NCBI GenBank assembly: GCA_934446065.1
Contig: CAKSDP010000003.1
Coordinates: forward strand, 35,349 to 99,348
DNA length: 64,000 bases
Reading direction: 5' to 3'
Source of the DNA: an uncultured Eubacteriales bacterium
Lineage (GTDB): Bacteria; Bacillota; Clostridia; Oscillospirales; CAG-272
How positions within the stretch are numbered: position 1 is the first letter of the stretch; each line of letters begins with the position of its first letter. The notes under the pieces were generated by a model. That model saw nothing but the letters and a program-made list of their open reading frames with translations, was not told the origin of the DNA and ran no database searches. A program made the position numbers and the translations under genes. This document shows, piece after piece, positions 9,623 through 17,299 of the stretch.

Positions 9623-10510
9623 TTAATTTGACTTTGACGCCGATGCTCTGTACTTCGACATTTTACGGCTGAGGATATCGAGGAATCCCTGATCCTTTAC
9701 CCGCACGAGCTTTGCACGCACAGGGGATTTTTCGATTATCACGCGGTCGCATTCGTTTATGTGAAACGTTTCGTCGCCGTCGAGCGTCAGAAAGACGCTG
9801 TTCTCGCGGCAGCTTGCCGATCGGAACTCGAGCACGGAATTTCCGCTGTACAGCACGGGGCGCTGCTGCAGCGAATGCGGGCAGATCGGAGTCGATATGA
9901 TAATATCGAGTGCCGGATCGGCGACGGGACCACCCGCCGACATTGAATATGCGGTAGAGCCGGTCGGGGTCGCGAGTATCATTCCGTCGGAGCGGTTTGC
10001 CTGTGCGAGCACTCCGTCACAGTACAGATCGAAGTTGAGGATACGCGGGACGGGGCCGTTTGACAGCACGGCATCGTTCAGCACCGGACGTGCGGGGCGC
10101 ACGGTTTCGTCGGGGCGCTCTATTCTCACGTCGAGCATTATCCGATCGTCGGTATGGAAATCGCCCTGCACTATGCGTCGGACAAGCTCGGTTTCCGACA
10201 CCTCAAGCTCTGCGAGGTATCCGAGATGTCCCATGTTCACACCGAGCACGGGGACGCCGAACGGCGCGAACTCGCGCGCTGCTTTGATTATCGTTCCGTC
10301 GCCGCCGAAAACGACGACAAGCTCGCTTTCGAGGTACTCCTTCTCTGGCGGAAGCACGTCCGCACGATCCACGAGCATAGACTCGTTTGCCCTCTTATCG
10401 GATGCGACAAGGCGGCACCCCATGAGACTCAGCTCGTGAAGAAACGCCGCGACCCGCAAATGCTCGTCTTCGGCAAGCGGGCGGCATCTTACAGAAACCG
10501 TTTTCAGCAT
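9623..10510 (-). CDS. nadK: NAD kinase
   Basis: ATP-dependent NAD kinase that makes NADP, about 295 aa. The catalytic GGDGT is at residues 69-73, and the NAD-binding stretch has SDGMILATPTGSTAYSMSAGGP. A GTG at 10516 gives a slightly longer frame, but AGAGGT sits at the right distance for the ATG at 10510, so I use that. The gene overlaps the tlyA stop by 7 bp. NadK between tlyA and argR is common in Clostridia and differs from Bacillus. Confidence 0.95.
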   Translation of the reverse strand: MLKTVSVRCRPLAEDEHLRVAAFLHELSLMGCRLVASDKRANESMLVDRADVLPPEKEYLESELVVVFGGDGTIIKAAREFAPFGVPVLGVNMGHLGYLAELEVSETELVRRIVQGDFHTDDRIMLDVRIERPDETVRPARPVLNDAVLSNGPVPRILNFDLYCDGVLAQANRSDGMILATPTGSTAYSMSAGGPVADPALDIIISTPICPHSLQQRPVLYSGNSVLEFRSASCRENSVFLTLDGDETFHINECDRVIIEKSPVRAKLVRVKDQGFLDILSRKMSKYRASASKSN

Positions 10511-11289
10511 CGGCACACCTCTTTTACTGTGGATTCAAAGCTTTCGCGGCTTACATTGCCGTCGGTGGAATTTTTGAGATATATTAGAAACTCGCGATTT
10601 CCGTCGCCGCCGGTGACGGGAGATGCGGCAACACCGCAGACGGACAGTCCCGAATCGACTGCGCACTTTGCGACGCGCATCACCGCGAGCGCGTGAGATT
10701 TCGGGTCACGGACGATCCCGCCGTGCGAGAGCGCCGAGCGGTCAAGCTCAAACTGAGGCTTGACAAGTCCGACGTAGATACCGTCGGGGACAAGTATCTC
10801 GCCGATCTGCGGCAGAATAAGTGTTTGAGAGATAAACGAGACGTCGAGCACGGCGATATCGGCAGAATAGCCTACATCCTTCGATGTAAGAAATCTTGCG
10901 TTGAAGCCCTCGAGGGAGCGGACACGCGGATCAGACGCGATACGCGGATCAAGCTGACCGTGACCCGAATCGACTGCGCACACTGTTGCGGCGCCGCGTC
11001 GAAGCAGACAATCGGTAAATCCTCCGGTAGAGGCGCCGATATCGACCGCGCGCATATCCGCGACGTTTATGCCGAAACATTCGAACGCGAACTCGAGCTT
11101 TACGCCGCCGCGTCCGACATAGTCATGGACAAGTCCTGTAAGCGTGACGGTTTCGCTGCCCGAAAGCTCGAACGATGCTCTGCGGTCGGTTCTGCCGTCG
11201 ACTGAGACAAGTCCCGCCTTTATGCACTGCGCCGCCATGCTCCGACTCTTGACAAGCCCCGTTTCCTTGAGGTAGACGTCGAGCCGCAT
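10504..11289 (-). CDS. tlyA: TlyA-family rRNA 2'-O-methyltransferase
   Basis: S4 domain plus FtsJ-like SAM methyltransferase, about 261 aa. The S4 domain (residues 1-60) starts RLDVYLKETGLVKSRSMAA. The SAM-binding loop is VDIGASTGGFTDCLL (82-96), followed by VCAVDSGHGQLD. Members such as mycobacterial TlyA 2'-O-methylate rRNA cytidines; a haemolysin role is historic. The start is ATG 11289, which shares one base with the ispA stop (TGATG). In-frame sequence upstream of it lies inside ispA and lacks S4 homology. In many Firmicutes dxs lies between ispA and tlyA; here nothing does. Confidence 0.93.
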   Translation of the reverse strand: MRLDVYLKETGLVKSRSMAAQCIKAGLVSVDGRTDRRASFELSGSETVTLTGLVHDYVGRGGVKLEFAFECFGINVADMRAVDIGASTGGFTDCLLRRGAATVCAVDSGHGQLDPRIASDPRVRSLEGFNARFLTSKDVGYSADIAVLDVSFISQTLILPQIGEILVPDGIYVGLVKPQFELDRSALSHGGIVRDPKSHALAVMRVAKCAVDSGLSVCGVAASPVTGGDGNREFLIYLKNSTDGNVSRESFESTVKEVCRC

Positions 11290-12185
11290 CAGAATTTTCT
11301 CGTACAGAGGAAGCGTGCAAGGTCGGTGAGGGTCTCGCTGCCGGGCAGATCCTCGATCGCGCGGCACGCGGCTTCCGTCAGTCCGCGATACTCCTTTACC
11401 GCTTCGTCAGTTGTCATATAGTAGGTTGACGTATGCTTGTCGTTTTTCTCGTCGCTGCCGATCGGTTTACCTACAAGCGCCTCATCACCGATCACGTCGA
11501 GGACATCGTCCTGTATCTGGAAGGCAAGACCGAGTGCAATGCCGTAGGTTTGCAGGCTGTCAAGCACATCGTCGGAAGGCTCGTCCGTTGCGGCGTAATA
11601 GCCGGCAAACAGCGCCGCACAGATCAGCGCTCCTGTTTTGAGGTTATACATATGGCAGAGCTTTTCGTAATTGTCGATCGTACCGGAGAGGTCAAGCTCC
11701 TGACCGCCCGCCATTCCCGCGACACCGGAGAGTCTGCCGTAGCTGCGGCCGACTGTAACTGTTGCCGCAGGGGTAGCGAACTCGTTTGAGGCTACGGTCT
11801 GGAACGCAAGAGACAAGAGCGAATCTCCGGCAAGGAGAGCCACGGCTTCACCGAATGCCTTATGGCACGAGGGTTTTCCGCGCCGCATATCGTCGTTGTC
11901 CATAGCCGGAAGGTCGTCATGGATGAGCGAATAGGCGTGGATCATCTCGATCGCAGCCGCAAACGGCGCTGCCGCGTGCTCATCTGCCCCGAACATTCTT
12001 GCGGTCGCCATTGTAAGAAATGCGCGTATACGCTTTCCGCCTCCGAGGACGGAATATCTCATTGCATCCGCGAGCGGCGTCACGCCGATCGCATCGTATG
12101 AGAGATAGCCCTCAAGGACGCCCTCGATGAACTCGGAATTCTCTTGAAGCAGGGCTTTTACCCTGTCGAAATTGTACTCACTCAT
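11289..12185 (-). CDS. ispA: Polyprenyl (farnesyl) diphosphate synthase
   Basis: Short-chain trans-prenyltransferase of 298 aa making geranyl/farnesyl diphosphate, feeding undecaprenyl phosphate and other isoprenoids. The first aspartate-rich motif is DDLPAMD (90-96) followed by MRRGKPSCH; the second is QDDVLD (225-230). The substrate basic patch is GGGKRIRAFL (48-57). The start overlaps the xseB stop by 4 bp (ATGA). It sits in the exonuclease VII operon as in Bacillus (yqiD). Confidence 0.95.
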   Translation of the reverse strand: MSEYNFDRVKALLQENSEFIEGVLEGYLSYDAIGVTPLADAMRYSVLGGGKRIRAFLTMATARMFGADEHAAAPFAAAIEMIHAYSLIHDDLPAMDNDDMRRGKPSCHKAFGEAVALLAGDSLLSLAFQTVASNEFATPAATVTVGRSYGRLSGVAGMAGGQELDLSGTIDNYEKLCHMYNLKTGALICAALFAGYYAATDEPSDDVLDSLQTYGIALGLAFQIQDDVLDVIGDEALVGKPIGSDEKNDKHTSTYYMTTDEAVKEYRGLTEAACRAIEDLPGSETLTDLARFLCTRKF

Positions 12186-12436
12186 GCTCCCTGGACCCCC
12201 GATTCCGGTTTATTCTCATCCGCGATCTCACTTCCGTCGGATGTGAGGAAGCGTACCTTCTGCTCGGCACGGTCGAGCTTTGAATTGCACAGCTTTACGA
12301 GGGCGACGCCCTCCTCGAACACCTCGAGCGAACAGTCAAGCGGTGCGCCGCCGCTCTCAAGGTACTTGACTATCTCCTCAAGGCGCGCCATAGCCGCCTC
12401 GAACGTTAATTCCTTCTTTTCGTTATTTTCAGCCAT
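12182..12436 (-). CDS. xseB: Exodeoxyribonuclease VII small subunit
   Basis: Small subunit of exonuclease VII, 84 aa, a helical hairpin that binds XseA in multiple copies. The signature LTFEAAMARLEEIVKYLESG (residues 9-28) and LEVFEEGVALVKLCNSKL are clear. The ribosome site is AAAGGAT. It is 32 bp after xseA and overlaps ispA by 4 bp. The last 15 residues are a non-conserved acidic tail. Confidence 0.95.
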   Translation of the reverse strand: MAENNEKKELTFEAAMARLEEIVKYLESGGAPLDCSLEVFEEGVALVKLCNSKLDRAEQKVRFLTSDGSEIADENKPESGVQGA

Positions 12437-12468
12437 ACTGCCGATCCTTTCAGTTCATGTGCGCGGTG

Positions 12469-13692
12469 TCAGCGCGTCTCGTTTTTCGTTATTTCCCTGA
12501 CCTCTGCGCCGACCACACCGTCGCACAGACGCAGGTTTATTTTTTCGCCGGCGGCGAGCTGTGACACGCTCTTAACTATTTTTCCGTCGGTATCGTAGAC
12601 GGCGCCGTAGCCGCGCGTCAGCACCGCAAGCGGATCGAGCGCCGACAGCTTTCCTGCGGCAAGCGCGAGCGCTGCCCGTCCGTCCGAGGCTTTCTTCTGT
12701 GCCGACATATTGAGCTTCTCCGAGAAGTACGCAAGGGTCATGCGGCGCTCGTCGATCTGGTACGTCGGATCGGACAGTGTGCGCGTCTCCGAGTACCGCT
12801 TTAGCGTATCCCGCGCGGCGGCGATACGCTGCGAAAGCAGGGCGCTCTCGCGGCGGATTATGTTTGATATCTTATGCTTCAGCTCGGCTGTATCTGGTAC
12901 TGCGATCTCGGCTGCCGCAGACGGGGTCGGTGCGCGCATATCCGCGACGAAATCCGCGATCGTGAAGTCCGTTTCATGCCCGACAGCCGATATCACCGGT
13001 ATGGGCGACGCGGCGATCTTCCGTGCGAGCAGCTCGGAGTTGAACGCCCACAGATCCTCAATCGAACCGCCGCCGCGCCCGATTATTATAACGTCGGCAC
13101 TGCCGGTCTTTGCGAAATAGTCAAGCCCTGCGATAAGAGACGCGACAGCGCCCTCTCCCTGCACGAGCGCCGGATACACCGTCACCTCCGCAAACGGGAA
13201 GCGGCGTCCGGTAACGTTGATTATATCACGCACTGCGGCGCCGGTCGCCGAGGTTATTACCCCGACGCGCGAGGGAATCTTCGGCAGCGGGCGTTTGCGC
13301 TCGGCGGAAAACAGTCCCTCCGCCTCGAGCTTTCGCTTGAGCTGTTCGTATGCGATATACAGCGATCCGACGCCGTCCGGTTCAAGCGAATCGGCGTAGA
13401 GCTGATACTGGCCGTCCCGCACGAATGCGGATATTCTGCCGTGCGCCACGACGAGCATTCCGTTCTCCGGAACGAATGTCATTTTGGCAGCGGAGGATTT
13501 GAACATCACGGCACGGAGCGCCGAGGTATCGTCCTTCAGTGAAAAATAGTAGTGGCCCGTGCTGTAATGATTCTTGAAATTTGAAATTTCGCCCTTGATA
13601 TAGACATCGCGGAGCCGCACGTCTGCGTCAACGAGCGATTTCACGTACTCATTCAGTTGTGTTACGCTGAGCGCCGATGATACATCTGCCAT
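12469..13692 (-). CDS. xseA: Exodeoxyribonuclease VII large subunit
   Basis: Catalytic subunit of exonuclease VII, 407 aa, degrading single-stranded DNA. An N-terminal OB fold (about residues 8-105, including LRDVYIKGEISNFKNHYSTG) is followed by the catalytic domain with GVITSATGAAVRDI, VIIIGRGGGSIEDLWAFN and ISAVGHETDFTIADFVADMR. A helical region and a C-terminal TRGYGAV segment complete it. The ribosome site is AAAGGAGT. It lies between the tsaD-like gene and xseB. Confidence 0.96.
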   Translation of the reverse strand: MADVSSALSVTQLNEYVKSLVDADVRLRDVYIKGEISNFKNHYSTGHYYFSLKDDTSALRAVMFKSSAAKMTFVPENGMLVVAHGRISAFVRDGQYQLYADSLEPDGVGSLYIAYEQLKRKLEAEGLFSAERKRPLPKIPSRVGVITSATGAAVRDIINVTGRRFPFAEVTVYPALVQGEGAVASLIAGLDYFAKTGSADVIIIGRGGGSIEDLWAFNSELLARKIAASPIPVISAVGHETDFTIADFVADMRAPTPSAAAEIAVPDTAELKHKISNIIRRESALLSQRIAAARDTLKRYSETRTLSDPTYQIDERRMTLAYFSEKLNMSAQKKASDGRAALALAAGKLSALDPLAVLTRGYGAVYDTDGKIVKSVSQLAAGEKINLRLCDGVVGAEVREITKNETR

Positions 13693-13725
13693 TGCGTACT
13701 CCTTTCGGTTTGTTCGGATATATAT

Positions 13726-14679
13726 TTATTTCGTGCCGCACTCGCACATCTGTGTCAGAACGGCGATTCCGGCGGCGTTGTCGCAGGAATACTCCGGCTC
13801 GGCGAAATACCGATCCTCGCCCGACAGTCTGTCTCGGAGTATGCGGCAGCTCATTACGCCTCCGGCGAACACGACCGGGACCCGCCCGAATTTTTCGTAC
13901 ACGCCGTCAAACATTGCCGAGATGACGTCGCCGACGGCGCGGATCACAAATGCTGCCGTAAGCGTTCTGTCGCCGCTCGAGGCGTAAAGCTCGAGCGCCT
14001 TATTCTCAAGGCCGGAGAGATTGCACTCGATTCCGCGGACGGATATTCTCGCACGCGGTATCTTTGACGTACAGGCAAGGGCGAGTTTCTCCATCTCCCG
14101 CCCCGCGGGAAAATCAAGTCCCATAGCGACTCCGACGCGGTCGATGAGCTGACCCGCGTTGAGGTCAAGCGTACCGCCGACGGTCCTCGGGAATATGACC
14201 CGCTCGGGATCCGGCGTAACGCTTATGATATCGGTAGTACCGCCGGAGACGTGGAATGCCGCAAACTCACGTGCGGCAAGGTCACGCGCATCGGCTGAAT
14301 AAAGAGCGGCGGCGATATGCCCCGCCTGATGTGAAAAGCGGTGGAGCGGTACGCCATGCGCTGCCGCTGTCATTTCGGCAAGCGCAAGTCCGGTCATAAA
14401 GCACGGCATATACGAGCCTTCGGCATACGTGGGAGTTGCGGAAACGCCCACTGCGGCAACGGCGCCGCCGTGACGTTCAACGCACGCGCGGACGGCTGCT
14501 GCTGCGAACTCCGAATTTTTGATATGCTGAAACACGGCATCGCTCTGCCGCAGTCCGCGCTCGCTGGGCTTGACCGTCAGGAGCTGTCTGAAGCTCTCAA
14601 GCACGGTTCCGCTCTCGTCGGTGAGCGCAGCCGATGTGGTATAGTTGCTGGTATCTATACCGAGGTAGAGCTTACTCAT
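13726..14679 (-). CDS. TsaD/Kae1-like M22-family protein (paralogue type)
   Basis: ASKHA-fold protein of about 317 aa related to TsaD (YgjD), the ATPase of the tRNA t6A system. It starts MSKLYLGIDTSNYTTSAALT and keeps the metal-binding HQAGH corresponding to the family HxxxH. The canonical SGGHT of TsaD reads SGGTTD here, and the protein is shorter than most TsaD. This suggests the clostridial paralogue found beside exonuclease VII rather than the essential TsaD; this is an inference. The start at ATG 14679 overlaps the nusB stop by 8 bp. The longer frame to 14733 lies entirely within nusB. No good Shine-Dalgarno site is present, so coupling to nusB is likely. Confidence 0.8.
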   Translation of the reverse strand: MSKLYLGIDTSNYTTSAALTDESGTVLESFRQLLTVKPSERGLRQSDAVFQHIKNSEFAAAAVRACVERHGGAVAAVGVSATPTYAEGSYMPCFMTGLALAEMTAAAHGVPLHRFSHQAGHIAAALYSADARDLAAREFAAFHVSGGTTDIISVTPDPERVIFPRTVGGTLDLNAGQLIDRVGVAMGLDFPAGREMEKLALACTSKIPRARISVRGIECNLSGLENKALELYASSGDRTLTAAFVIRAVGDVISAMFDGVYEKFGRVPVVFAGGVMSCRILRDRLSGEDRYFAEPEYSCDNAAGIAVLTQMCECGTK

Positions 14680-15130
14680 CGGTGCTGTCAGCCGCAGGCT
14701 GCATTTCTGCCGGAGTCTCGACATCCGCCACATCGGGCAGATCCGCTGTCACGGCGCTGTTGAGGATACCGTTGACAAACGCCGGAGCGGTGTCGGCGTC
14801 GTATTTTTTCGCAAGCTCGACCGCCTCGTTTATCGCGATATTCGGTGCGAGGGATTTCACCTTGATATCGTACAGTGCAACGGTAAGTATAGCCTTTGTA
14901 ACGGGTGCGATACGATCCACGTTCCATCCATCGGCGAGCGAATCGATCATCTTCTCAAAGTATGCCTTCTCGGCGATGATATACTCAAGTCCCTTTTTGA
15001 TATAGCGGTAGTTCTCAAAGCCGCGCTCCTCGCGGGCGCTCTCATAGATATCGGCGGCACTTTTCTCCGGGCTGAATTCGGATTCATAGACAAGTGTGAA
15101 AAGTATGTCGCGCGCTTCTGATTTAGTCAT
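14672..15130 (-). CDS. nusB: Transcription antitermination protein NusB
   Basis: NusB binds boxA RNA with NusE and helps rRNA transcription antitermination. About 152 aa from the chosen start MTKSEARDILFTLVYESEF. The helical bundle includes IAPVTKAILTVALYDIKV and NIAINEAVELAKKYDADTAPAFVNGIL, typical of the family. The ATG at 15130 is preceded by AAGGAAAGG; twelve upstream in-frame codons have no ribosome site. The tail after residue 130 is acidic and Pro/Ala-rich. It is the first gene behind the promoter at 15204-15232. folD, which follows nusB in Bacillus, is absent. Confidence 0.95.
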   Translation of the reverse strand: MTKSEARDILFTLVYESEFSPEKSAADIYESAREERGFENYRYIKKGLEYIIAEKAYFEKMIDSLADGWNVDRIAPVTKAILTVALYDIKVKSLAPNIAINEAVELAKKYDADTAPAFVNGILNSAVTADLPDVADVETPAEMQPAADSTDE

Positions 15131-15203
15131 AAAAAACCTTTCCTTTGCCGGGAAATTTTCAGGCAAGCTCTGATTTGCGGCTGTGTATTATATTTCAATG
15201 TAT

Positions 15204-15232
15204 ATTATACATCCATATGCATAAAAAGTCAA
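15204..15232 (-). promoter_or_regulatory. Sigma-A-type promoter of the nusB operon
   Basis: On the minus strand TTGACT and TATAAT are separated by 17 bp. The -10 ends about 74 bp before the nusB start. It lies just behind the terminator of the divIC operon, so it should be the main start for the nusB-to-dnaE unit. Confidence 0.8.
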
Positions 15233-15264
15233 TGAAGATACAAACAAAACAGGTGTGCAAAGGA

Positions 15265-15298
15265 CACAAAAACGGAGCCGACGTAAGTGTCAGCTCCG
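15265..15298 (-). terminator. Rho-independent terminator after divIC
   Basis: Minus-strand stem CGGAGCTGAC / GTCGGCTCCG with a 6-nt loop and one G-U pair, followed by GTTTTTGTG. It sits 32 bp behind the divIC stop and separates the hup-divIC unit from nusB. Confidence 0.85.
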
Positions 15299-15329
15299 CT
15301 TATCGGTTAAAGTTCGATCGTCTGCCGTA

Positions 15330-15608
15330 TCAGTCGGCAAGATCATTATAAAACACGACCTCGTCGGGAAGCACAAGTCCAAGCTTTTCCTTGGCAACGC
15401 CCTCGACGTACTCGTCGTCAAAATCGGCGGCAAGCCTGTTTTTCAGTCGGCGGACATACGCCTCCGACTCCTCAACGCTTGCTTTTACCTCCGTGTATTC
15501 ACGGCTGAGATCATTCAGCTCAAGTTTGAGTCTGAACAGGGTAACAACACAGAATGCGCAGAAAACGACCAGCACGAGTTTAATTATCGCGCGCGGTTTT
15601 CGGGTCAT
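15330..15608 (-). CDS. divIC: Septum formation initiator, FtsB/DivIC family
   Basis: Small bitopic division protein of about 92 aa: a basic cytoplasmic start (MTRKPRAIIK), one membrane helix (LVLVVFCAFCVVTLF, residues 11-25), then a coiled coil (ELNDLSREYTEVKASVEESE) and a DEYVEGVAKEKLGLVLPDE motif typical of the family. GAGGTGA precedes ATG 15608; a GTG one codon earlier is possible. It overlaps the yabQ end by 29 bp. The neighbourhood rqcP-yabP-yabQ-divIC matches Bacillus and Clostridia and supports DivIC. It is the last gene before a terminator. Confidence 0.9.
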   Translation of the reverse strand: MTRKPRAIIKLVLVVFCAFCVVTLFRLKLELNDLSREYTEVKASVEESEAYVRRLKNRLAADFDDEYVEGVAKEKLGLVLPDEVVFYNDLAD

Positions 15609-16233
15609 CACCGGTCACCTCACTAATTTCCGTAAATTTTATACTTCGTTCGAGCGAACGTCTCACGCGCTCGGTATATGCATATGCCACACGGCGATGC
15701 AGGGCGGAAAAGAACGGACGAAACAGCCGCCTGCAAAGGAACGCCGCAAATTTTTTCGCCGCCTTAGCGGCAACGCGGACCGGCAACACGAGAATCTCGC
15801 AGAGATAGCGCAGCGCTGCACGAACCGCCCAGAAGCTCACCTCAAACACAGAGATGACGAGTCGGCTCACGGTCAGGTGATACACGAGAAAACCTGCACC
15901 GGACATGAGCAGATAATACCATCTGACACGCCCCTGATTCGTATGCGTGATGAACACGGCATACATGGCGGCGGAAAGAAGCGAATAGACTATATCCCCG
16001 AAAAGCATCAGCAAAAACGACGCGCCGCGTCCGCGGGCGAGCCGCAGGTACGCACGCTTTTCGCGGATGATCGGCAGACGCATGGAATACAGCCGCTGCG
16101 ACACGGCAGAGCTTCTGCCGACGCCGCAGACTATACGCACAAGGCAGACGGCATCATACACGACACCGAGAAATATTCCGAAGAAAAACGAATAGACCAT
16201 GAGCCAAAGCTCATGCGAAAGCGAGATCGTCAT
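15580..16233 (-). CDS. yabQ: Spore cortex biosynthesis protein YabQ
   Basis: Integral membrane protein of 217 aa needed for spore cortex formation in Bacillus, normally made in the mother cell. The start SHELWLMVYSFFFGIFLGVVYD and LLMLFGDIVYSLLSAAMYAVF are the conserved YabQ transmembrane core, and four to five helices are visible. The C-terminal 80 residues are highly basic and not conserved. It overlaps yabP by 4 bp at its start and divIC at its end. Mother-cell sigma-E control is expected from the family, but I could not assign a sigma-E promoter. Confidence 0.92.
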   Translation of the reverse strand: MTISLSHELWLMVYSFFFGIFLGVVYDAVCLVRIVCGVGRSSAVSQRLYSMRLPIIREKRAYLRLARGRGASFLLMLFGDIVYSLLSAAMYAVFITHTNQGRVRWYYLLMSGAGFLVYHLTVSRLVISVFEVSFWAVRAALRYLCEILVLPVRVAAKAAKKFAAFLCRRLFRPFFSALHRRVAYAYTERVRRSLERSIKFTEISEVTGDDPKTARDN

Positions 16234-16511
16234 AAACCTTTGCCGGAGCGCTTTTTATCCCGCTTGCGGCGAGGTGTATCGTCAAAATACGCTATGCTGT
16301 CGATCTTTCCGAGGATCGTTAGAATTCCCTTCTCAGCGGAAAAATTCTCGATTTTAAGCTCCTCGCCCTCGACGGAAATATCTCCCATCGATGAGTGGAG
16401 GGTCACAAGATTATCGTCAAAGCTGAGCACATCGTCAACGCCTGTAAGCTCCGCCTGTCTGCGGTCAGACAGCGTTATCTTATGTACTCCGAATACATTT
16501 TCACCGTTCAT
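16230..16511 (-). CDS. yabP: Sporulation protein YabP
   Basis: Sporulation protein of 93 aa from the YabP/YqfC family. It shows HKITLSDRRQAELTGVDDVLSFDDNLVTLHSSMGDISVEGEELKIE in pieces typical of the family (two beta-rich repeats), then a basic tail RRKRDKKRSGKGL. GGAGGCGG lies in front of the ATG. A perfect 23-bp palindrome sits directly upstream of the ribosome site. It is followed by yabQ with a 4-bp overlap. Confidence 0.93.
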   Translation of the reverse strand: MNGENVFGVHKITLSDRRQAELTGVDDVLSFDDNLVTLHSSMGDISVEGEELKIENFSAEKGILTILGKIDSIAYFDDTPRRKRDKKRSGKGL

Positions 16512-16525
16512 ACAAATCCGCCTCC

Positions 16526-16548
16526 GAATATGATACTATATCATATTC
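16526..16548. repeat. 23-bp perfect palindrome upstream of yabP
   Basis: Arms GAATATGATA and TATCATATTC with a 3-nt centre. It lies between rqcP and yabP, directly upstream of the yabP Shine-Dalgarno site. It could be an operator for a sporulation regulator or an mRNA hairpin; it has no U-tract and so is not a standard terminator. Confidence 0.7.
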
Positions 16549-16571
16549 GCAAAAGGTGGGATTTATGACAG

Positions 16572-16814
16572 TCAGGAGATCACCTCATAGAGAGACGCGG
16601 CGTCATTCTTTCCGACATTTTCGCGAACGTCGGTCACGCGGACGCTCAGCTTTCTCTCACCGAATGCGACCTCGATGGTGTCGCCTACTGCGACATCATA
16701 GGACGCGCGTGCGACCTTTCCGTTGACAGAGACGTGACCCGCGTCACAGGCGTCGTTCGCGACGGTACGTCTCTTTATGATTCTCGATATTTTCAGGAAT
16801 TTGTCAAGTCTCAT
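16572..16814 (-). CDS. rqcP: RqcP/YabO S4-domain ribosome quality-control protein
   Basis: Small S4 RNA-binding protein of 80 aa. MRLDKFLKISRIIKRRTVAN and VSVNGKVARASYDVAVGD cover the S4 fold, followed by a short basic/acidic tail. RqcP (Hsp15 homologue) works with RqcH on stalled 50S subunits to add alanine tails. It lies between hup and yabP as in B. subtilis and Clostridia. An imperfect hairpin followed by TTT lies in the 74-bp gap after hup and may attenuate transcription. Confidence 0.93.
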   Translation of the reverse strand: MRLDKFLKISRIIKRRTVANDACDAGHVSVNGKVARASYDVAVGDTIEVAFGERKLSVRVTDVRENVGKNDAASLYEVIS

Positions 16815-16888
16815 GAAATACCCTTAATACGGCAAAGGGCGGCTCCGGTTTTCCAAAGCTGCCCTACTTGCTCATACTTGAATGACAA

Positions 16889-17164
16889 TTATTTATTAAC
16901 CTTGTCCTTGAGATCTCTGCCGGCAGAGAAAACAGGCTGCTTGGATGCGGGAATAGTGATTGCAGCACCGGTTGCGGGGTTGCGGCCCATGCGCTCGCCT
17001 CTCTCTTTAACTGCAAAGGAACCGAAGCCTACGAGCTGTACCTTCTCGCCCTCTGCAAGAGCGGTCTCAATAGCGGAAATAACGCTGTTAACTGCTGCCT
17101 CTGCATCCTTTCTCTTGAGACCTGCGTCCTTGGAAACGACGTCAATAAGCTGAGATTTGTTCAT
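16889..17164 (-). CDS. hup: HU family DNA-binding protein
   Basis: Nucleoid protein of 91 aa starting MNKSQLIDVVSKDAGLKRKD. The arm motif GRNPATGAAITIPASK and the core VQLVGFGSFAVKERGER are canonical for HU. The ATG at 17164 has GGAAGGAT upstream; fifteen codons further upstream in frame have none. It has its own strong promoter (17234-17262), consistent with high expression. Confidence 0.97.
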   Translation of the reverse strand: MNKSQLIDVVSKDAGLKRKDAEAAVNSVISAIETALAEGEKVQLVGFGSFAVKERGERMGRNPATGAAITIPASKQPVFSAGRDLKDKVNK

Positions 17165-17233
17165 AATAATTATCCTTCCGAAATTTTTTCTGTAAGGCTT
17201 TTTGAACAAACATCAAAAAACCACTGTACAAGC

Positions 17234-17262
17234 ATTATACCACCACACGGCGGGATTTGCAA
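17234..17262 (-). promoter_or_regulatory. Strong promoter of hup
   Basis: Minus-strand TTGCAA, 17-bp spacer, TATAAT in the mazG-hup gap, about 70 bp before the hup start. It would drive hup-rqcP and possibly yabPQ-divIC. Confidence 0.8.
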
Positions 17263-17299
17263 GTATTATTGCATAAATTTATTAATTTTTTTTGAAAAT

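Noticed and set aside
16512..16571. Sigma-E promoter before yabP
   Set aside because: Partial matches to the -35 and -10 occur only within the palindrome and are spaced too closely (about 9-10 bp).
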